Notes under the pieces: generated by a model
What the model saw: only the letters and a program-made list of their open reading frames with translations
The model's database searches: none
Told to the model about the DNA's origin: nothing
Source of the DNA: Streptomyces sp. NBC_01314
Lineage (GTDB): Bacteria; Actinomycetota; Actinomycetes; Streptomycetales; Streptomycetaceae
Direction: 5' to 3'
Length of the DNA stretch: 64,000 nt
Assembly (NCBI RefSeq): GCF_041435215.1
Contig: NZ_CP108394.1
Span: 10,478,001 to 10,542,000, forward strand
Shown here: one piece after another, positions 59,257-64,000 of the stretch
How positions within the stretch are numbered: the stretch's first letter is position 1
Layout of the letters: each line of letters starts with the position of its first letter
Translations under genes and position numbers: made by a program

Positions 59257-60507
59257 GTGCAAGAGAGCATGCAGTTACGGGACGTCACGGCGCTCATGGT
59301 GCCGAGGGTCGGCCGGGTCGAGGTGACCAGCGATCCGTCGCTGCCGTACCGGCTGCTCGACCGGGACGGGATTGAGGTGGCGGCAGTCAGCGAGTTCCTG
59401 CTCGACATGCTCGCCAACGACGACAGCCCGGCCTCGCTCCGCTCGTACGCGTACGAGCTGCTGGCCTGGTTCCGGTTCCTGTGGGCCGTCGACGTCCAGT
59501 GGGACCGGGCCGGCCGGGCGGAGGCCCGAGACTTCGCACTGTGGCTGAAGATGGTCAAGAAGCCGCCGCGACCCCGGCGGCCGGACGCCCCGGCGCCCGG
59601 GTCGGTCAACCCGGTGACCGGCAAGCGGTACGCGGGCGAGAACTACGCTCCCCGCACCCGGCGGCACGCGCGGGCAGTCGTCCGCAGCTTCTACGAGTAC
59701 CACCGCGACATGCACGGACGCCCGCTGCTCAACCCGTTCCCGAAGACCAAGCGCGCCGAGGACGAGCACCTCAACGCCCACCACAACCCGATGCACGCCT
59801 TCAAACACCCTGCCCGCCGGGCCCCCTACCAGCCGAAGGAACCCCGGCGGACCCCGCGCGGCATCCCCGACCAGGCATTCAACGAACTGTTCGCGGCCCT
59901 GCCCTCGCACCGCGACCGCGCGCTGGTCGCCTTCTACATCTCGGCCGGCCCGCGGGCCTCGGAACTCCTCGGCGTCAGCCGGGACCGGGTCAGCCCCGGT
60001 GGCCAGACGGTCGGTGTCATTCGCAAGGGCTCCCGGGCCCTGCAATGGATCCCCGCCTCCAGCGACGCGTTCGTATGGCTACGCCTCTACCAGCAGCAGA
60101 TCCGCCCGCAGGCCCTCGACGGGTCGGATGAGCCGCTGTGGTGGACCCTCCGACGCCCGATCAGGCCGTTGAGCTACGACGCGGCCCGCATGGTGTTCAC
60201 CCGGGCCAACGAGACCTTGGGAGCGAACTGGACCCTGCATGACCTGCGGCACAGCGCCGCCAAACGCATGGTGCGCGACCCCCAGCTCTCGCTCACCGAC
60301 GTCCAATGGGTCCTTGGCCACCTCCACATCAGCACCACGGAGCAGTACCTCGAACCCGCCGAGGACGAGGTCGTCGCGCACGTGCTGGCCCACCACGCCC
60401 GGCAGGCCGCGGAACCCGTCAAACCGGTAATGCCCGCCCCGGGCTACCGCTCCGAGGTTCTCCAGACCCTGCTCGGCACGGCCGCCCTCGGCGGAGGCCC
60501 GGCATGA
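59257..60507 (+). CDS. Tyrosine recombinase (first of a coupled pair, Tn554 TnpA-like)
   Basis: A 416-residue site-specific recombinase. N-terminal SAM-like core-binding domain (residues 35-150), then the catalytic domain with Arg in AGPRASELLG (about 226), HDLRHSAAKRM (His-x-x-Arg, about 327-330), LGHLHISTTEQYL with the last His and the nucleophile Tyr (about 349-361). GTG 59257 has GGAGG five bases upstream. The stop overlaps the ATG of the second recombinase. Tandem tyrosine recombinases of this kind move Tn554-like elements without terminal repeats. Confidence 0.88.
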   Translation: MQESMQLRDVTALMVPRVGRVEVTSDPSLPYRLLDRDGIEVAAVSEFLLDMLANDDSPASLRSYAYELLAWFRFLWAVDVQWDRAGRAEARDFALWLKMVKKPPRPRRPDAPAPGSVNPVTGKRYAGENYAPRTRRHARAVVRSFYEYHRDMHGRPLLNPFPKTKRAEDEHLNAHHNPMHAFKHPARRAPYQPKEPRRTPRGIPDQAFNELFAALPSHRDRALVAFYISAGPRASELLGVSRDRVSPGGQTVGVIRKGSRALQWIPASSDAFVWLRLYQQQIRPQALDGSDEPLWWTLRRPIRPLSYDAARMVFTRANETLGANWTLHDLRHSAAKRMVRDPQLSLTDVQWVLGHLHISTTEQYLEPAEDEVVAHVLAHHARQAAEPVKPVMPAPGYRSEVLQTLLGTAALGGGPA

Positions 60508-62918
60508 CCACCGCGACCGTGACTGCCCGGCCCTCCGCCCTCGCCCGCCACGCCCCCTTGCCGCCCGGCCAGGAGAAACGCGAAGCGCCGGTGACCTGGT
60601 GGCAGACGGAGGAACCGCGTGAACAGGTGCTGGAGCGCACACTCGCGCTGCCGTTCACCGCGGACAGCGACGCCAACCTGCGCACACGGCAGCGCGGTCT
60701 GATCAAGCTGCTGGACTGGCTGGAGGACCAGCCCGGCCGCACATGGCAGGACCGCTGGATGGCCAGCGGCGCCGAGGAAGCCGGCCGGGAGTGGACGCGG
60801 CTTCCGATGCAGTGGCTCGCCGAGCACCAGCGGGCACGCAAGTACGACCGTGCCGATCTGTGCTGCGGCATGATCCCGTTGCTGGGCGGCCAAGTCGTAC
60901 GTCCCGCCTACCGGTGGCTGCTGCAGCAGCGCCCTTCTCAACTGCTGACGCACATCCGCAACGTCACCGATCCCGACGGCTTCGCGGCACTCAAGGATCA
61001 GTACACCGCCACCGGCCACGCCGGTGCCAACGACTGCAACAATGCGCTCAACCGCGTCACCTGGATCGTGACCGCCAAGGGCGGCACCGTCCACGACGTC
61101 ACCATCGGCGACTGCGTCGATCTGCAGCACGCCATCGGCGAGCACCAGACCAATGGCTACCACGGCAAGCACCTCTTCTACGCGCTCCTCGCGGGCCTCG
61201 GCGTCTTCGGCCCCAACGCCCCGGCACGGCTGAAGACAGTGATGCTGCCAGGGCAGTTGACACCGGCAGCCCTGGTCGACCGGCACGGCATCACCTGCAC
61301 CGCGATACGCGACCTCCTGGTCGACTACCTCACCGAGCGCGCGGTGGACGTCGACTACACCACGCTGGAGGACATGGCCCGCACCCTGGCCGGACTGTTC
61401 TGGCGAGACCTGGAGAAACACCACCCGGGCATCGACTCGCTGCGGCTGGAAGCCGACATCGTCACCGCCTGGCGGGAGCGCGTCCGCATGGTTCGTGACC
61501 GGCACGGCATCCCCATCCGCCCGCGGGTCAACGCGCACACCGTATTCAGCTGGGTCCGCACGTTCTACCAAGATCTCGCCCGCTGGGCCGCCGACGAACC
61601 GACGCGCTGGGGCCCGTGGGTGGCACCCTGCCCGGTCCGAGACAGCGACACCGACCACAGCAAGAACCGTGCCCGCCGCAAGGCGGCCATGGACCAGCGC
61701 ACCCGCACCCTGCTGCCCGCACTCCCGGCCCTGGTCAAAGCCGTCGAGCGACAGCTCAAGGACGCCCAGACCTGTCTCGCCACCGGGCGGGAGACCCCGG
61801 CCGGAGCCCCGTTCACCACTCCGGCGGGCGAGATCCTCCTCCGCCGCGCCGGGGTGTCCTCCCGCGTCTACGCCGACGACCCCGCCACCGGCCGGCGCCG
61901 GGACCTGACCGTGGAAGAGGAACGGGCGTTCTGGGCCTGGGCCATCGTCGAGGTCCTTCGCCACACCGGTATGCGCATCGAGGAAGCACTCGAACTCACC
62001 CACCACAGCTTCGTCGCCTACCAGCTGCCCACCACCGGCGAGATCGTGCCCATGCTTCAGGTCGCCCCGTCCAAACTCGACCAGGAGCGGCTGCTGCTGG
62101 TCTCACCAGAGCTCGGCGAGGTGCTCACTGCGATCATCCACCGCGTCCGGCACGGGCATCAGACCATGCCCCCGGTCTCCGCCTACGACAGTCTGGAACG
62201 GCTCTGGAGTGCGCCGATGCCATTCCTCTTCCAGCGCCGCTGCGGTCCGGAGGACCGGGCCATCCCGCGCAACTACATCTACACCTGCCTCAACCATGCG
62301 CTCGCCGCGAGCGGGCTGACCGGGCCCAGCGACGAGCAACTGCGATACACGCCGCACGACTTCCGGAGAATCTTCGTAACCGACGCCATCCGCTCCGGCC
62401 TGCCCCCACACATCGCCGCCCGCATCTGCGGCCACCGGCAGGTCGACACGACTCTCGGCTATGCCGCGATCTATCCCGAGGACGTCATCAACCACCACCG
62501 GTCCTTCATCGCCCGCCGCCGGGCGCTGCGGCCCAGTGAGGAGTACCGCGAACCCACCGCGCAGGAATGGCAGGACTTCCTCGCTCACTTCGAGCTGCGG
62601 AAGGTCGCCCTCGGCGTCTGCGCACGCGACTTCGGGACCCCCTGCGTCCATGAACACGCCTGCATCCGCTGCCCCGTCCTGCGGCCCGATCCCGAGCAGA
62701 TGCCCCGCTTGGAGGAAATCCACGCGAACCTGCTCGACCGGCTACAAGAGGCCAAGGAACAGGGGTGGCTCGGCGAGGTCGCCGCGATCGAGGCCAGCCT
62801 CGCTGCCGCCGAGCAGAAACTCACGGCCATGCGCGACATCGCGGCCAGGCACACCACCGTTCACCTCGGCATGCCCGACTTCCGCAGCAGTGCCGGAAGT
62901 CTTGATGCCGAGCAGTGA
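60504..62918 (+). CDS. Tyrosine recombinase (second of the pair, Tn554 TnpB-like)
   Basis: An 804-residue recombinase. A long N-terminal part (1-440) precedes the catalytic domain: Arg in HTGMRIEEALEL (about 495), HDFRRIFVTDAI (about 620), CGHRQVDTTLGYAAIY with His and Tyr nucleophile (about 640-652). A cysteine-rich tail (CARDFGTPCVHEHACIRCPV) resembles TnpB of Tn554. ATG 60504 overlaps the upstream stop. Large size and the Cys tail are typical of the second recombinase in three-gene elements; the third gene (TnpC) is not obvious here. Confidence 0.88.
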   Translation: MTTATVTARPSALARHAPLPPGQEKREAPVTWWQTEEPREQVLERTLALPFTADSDANLRTRQRGLIKLLDWLEDQPGRTWQDRWMASGAEEAGREWTRLPMQWLAEHQRARKYDRADLCCGMIPLLGGQVVRPAYRWLLQQRPSQLLTHIRNVTDPDGFAALKDQYTATGHAGANDCNNALNRVTWIVTAKGGTVHDVTIGDCVDLQHAIGEHQTNGYHGKHLFYALLAGLGVFGPNAPARLKTVMLPGQLTPAALVDRHGITCTAIRDLLVDYLTERAVDVDYTTLEDMARTLAGLFWRDLEKHHPGIDSLRLEADIVTAWRERVRMVRDRHGIPIRPRVNAHTVFSWVRTFYQDLARWAADEPTRWGPWVAPCPVRDSDTDHSKNRARRKAAMDQRTRTLLPALPALVKAVERQLKDAQTCLATGRETPAGAPFTTPAGEILLRRAGVSSRVYADDPATGRRRDLTVEEERAFWAWAIVEVLRHTGMRIEEALELTHHSFVAYQLPTTGEIVPMLQVAPSKLDQERLLLVSPELGEVLTAIIHRVRHGHQTMPPVSAYDSLERLWSAPMPFLFQRRCGPEDRAIPRNYIYTCLNHALAASGLTGPSDEQLRYTPHDFRRIFVTDAIRSGLPPHIAARICGHRQVDTTLGYAAIYPEDVINHHRSFIARRRALRPSEEYREPTAQEWQDFLAHFELRKVALGVCARDFGTPCVHEHACIRCPVLRPDPEQMPRLEEIHANLLDRLQEAKEQGWLGEVAAIEASLAAAEQKLTAMRDIAARHTTVHLGMPDFRSSAGSLDAEQ

Positions 62919-62936
62919 CAGCGGTGCCGCCTGGCA

Positions 62937-63299
62937 TCAGTACCGTCGGTCCAAAGCCTCAACGAGGCTGCGGAGTTCGCGCGACCGGCGACGGGACATC
63001 GCCAGCATCACCGCTTCGAGGAACTCGCGGGCCTGCCACGGATCGCCGCAACAGGCCCACTCCGTGCAGCCACCGCTCTCGTACTCCCACAACCGTCGAT
63101 TCGGCTGGTGGACAAAGCTTCGCCAGCGCACCATCGCCGACCCGATCGAGCCCTGCCACAGGTACTTCTTCTGACGTTCGATCCGTCGAACCTCGGCGAG
63201 TGCGGCCGAGGAAAGGCCAGGGATGGCCGTGATGTCGTCATGCTTCCGGCGCCGACGAGGCAACTCGGCCCGGACGCACCCAGGCCGCCTACGCGGCAT
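62937..63299 (-). CDS. Uncharacterised 120-residue basic protein
   Basis: Not recognised. Arg-rich throughout, with Trp-rich segments (KKYLWQGSIGSAMVRWRSFV, LWEYESGGCTEWACCGDPW) and a C-terminal helix ending REL-SLVEALDRRY. It is convergent with the second recombinase, 18 bp from its stop, and could be an element gene or the host gene next to the insertion point. ATG 63299 has AAAGG four bases upstream, not ideal. Two Cys pairs could bind metal. Confidence 0.5.
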   Translation of the reverse strand: MPRRRPGCVRAELPRRRRKHDDITAIPGLSSAALAEVRRIERQKKYLWQGSIGSAMVRWRSFVHQPNRRLWEYESGGCTEWACCGDPWQAREFLEAVMLAMSRRRSRELRSLVEALDRRY

Positions 63300-63410
63300 G
63301 GGCCTTTCTGTTGATCGTCATACTGGCCATCTTCCCATCTGCGGTCGCTACGCGACCAGCCCGGATTGACCCGCAACCCCCGAGCGCCTCGAATACCCTG
63401 CAGATCGCGC

Positions 63411-64000
63411 CTACAGATCTCCCTCGCGCCCAGGGACGGAAGGCGGTGTGACCTCGATGATCACGGCCGTGCCGACAACCGGCCTGCCCTCGTGCATGGT
63501 GATCACATCGCCAGGCTGCACATGGCGCCACTGTTCGGGGCTGAGTGGCGCCAAACGGATCGATGCACTTTCTCCCGGTGCCAGGCCGGGCGCACCCTCC
63601 ACCCACAGTTGCGCAACGTTCACTGACTGTCCGCCATCGGGCGCCCGGTTGCCGATGTCCCAGAGCGGCCGCAGCTGCCCCTGCCCGGAAAAGGCGGTCT
63701 GACGTCCGCCCTCCTCCGTGCTCAGCAGGCTCAGCCTGGCCCGGAGGGTGCCGTGCTGCGTCTCCCAGGCCCGCCACTCGCACCAGTCGGCGCTGTGCTC
63801 CAGCATCATCTGGCGTGCTGCGTCCTCGAGTAGCGACCAGAATCGCAAGGAAACCGGCTGCTCGTCCGCGATCTCCATCAGGAGGTCGAGGACGAGCTCC
63901 CACTCCTGGTGCCGTTGATAGTCGCGCACGTCGTCAACCGTCACACCGTTTTCGGCCCGGGCGCCCTCGGGAAGTAGATCAGTCGCTCGCCGAAGGAGCG
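63411..64000 (-). CDS. Uncharacterised protein, 5' end outside the window
   Basis: The minus-strand frame is open to the window edge (…RRATDLLPEGARAENGVTVD at the visible start), so the gene begins beyond 64000; 196 residues are visible. N-terminal helical part (VRDYQRHQEWELVLDLLMEI, RFWSLLEDAARQMMLEHSAD) and a C-terminal beta-barrel (VAQLWVEGAPGLAPGESASI, VQPGDVITMHEGRPVVGTAV) similar in pattern to the elongation-factor Tu-type third domain proteins that Streptomyces use as small housekeeping/immunity-like proteins. Function unknown. A GTG at 63944 could be an internal start, but the upstream frame continues the sequence. Confidence 0.7.
   Translation of the reverse strand, partial: LLRRATDLLPEGARAENGVTVDDVRDYQRHQEWELVLDLLMEIADEQPVSLRFWSLLEDAARQMMLEHSADWCEWRAWETQHGTLRARLSLLSTEEGGRQTAFSGQGQLRPLWDIGNRAPDGGQSVNVAQLWVEGAPGLAPGESASIRLAPLSPEQWRHVQPGDVITMHEGRPVVGTAVIIEVTPPSVPGREGDL

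Noticed and set aside
1..64000. tRNA, rRNA genes, secondary-metabolite gene cluster
   Set aside because: No tRNA-like T-loop with acceptor stem, no rRNA sequence, and no PKS, NRPS or terpene core enzymes were seen.

Overview
The window looks like Streptomyces or a close actinomycete chromosome: GC is very high, GTG starts and four-base ATGA overlaps between genes are common, and strong GC-rich hairpins without U-tracts separate operons. No rRNA, tRNA or CRISPR was seen.

Region A (1-22209) is amine and amino-acid catabolism. It opens with the 3' end of a class-III aminotransferase, coupled to a fused FAD/Fe-S dehydrogenase and a succinate-semialdehyde dehydrogenase. Two paralogous IclR regulators follow, each with a palindrome over its own -10 box. 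A long plus-strand operon (7068-20185) then encodes a sarcosine-oxidase-like flavoenzyme, two zinc deacylases of the aspartoacylase/DoeB type, a complete polyamine-type ABC importer, an aminotransferase, an aldehyde dehydrogenase, an aldo/keto reductase, a HAD hydrolase and a DadA/PuuB-like oxidase. Aspartase and a small cupin follow a hairpin. The logic is import, deacylation, deamination and oxidation of an acylated amine or diamino acid; the substrate is unknown.

Region B (22210-23715) holds only remnants, among them the C-terminus of a 2Fe-2S reductase and of an integrase.

Region C (23716-42859) is aromatic-acid catabolism. A Rieske oxygenase and its reductase (VanA/VanB-like), a LigAB-type extradiol dioxygenase, a GalB-like 4-oxalomesaconate hydratase and an RraA-type 4-carboxy-4-hydroxy-2-oxoadipate aldolase together outline a protocatechuate/gallate meta-cleavage route to pyruvate and oxaloacetate. 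Accessory genes are a muconolactone-isomerase-like protein, two SDRs, an alpha/beta hydrolase, an acyl-CoA synthetase, two aldehyde dehydrogenases and a Tat-exported beta-propeller. Regulators are a GntR, an IclR and a NarL-type two-component pair whose genes overlap by 178 bp.

Region D (42860-49950) is eroding: fragments, a GDSL hydrolase, a frameshifted YhgE/Pip-type membrane gene beside its PadR regulator, an oxidoreductase broken by a stop and by ISL3 sequence, an L-ribulokinase and a ricin-lectin fragment.

Region E (49951-64000) is a mobile-element landscape. An IS630 element (52518-56208) carries a complete-looking group II intron with maturase inside its transposase gene. Integrase, resolvase and Tn3 remnants follow, then two overlapping tyrosine recombinases of the Tn554 type and two uncharacterised genes, the last cut by the window end.
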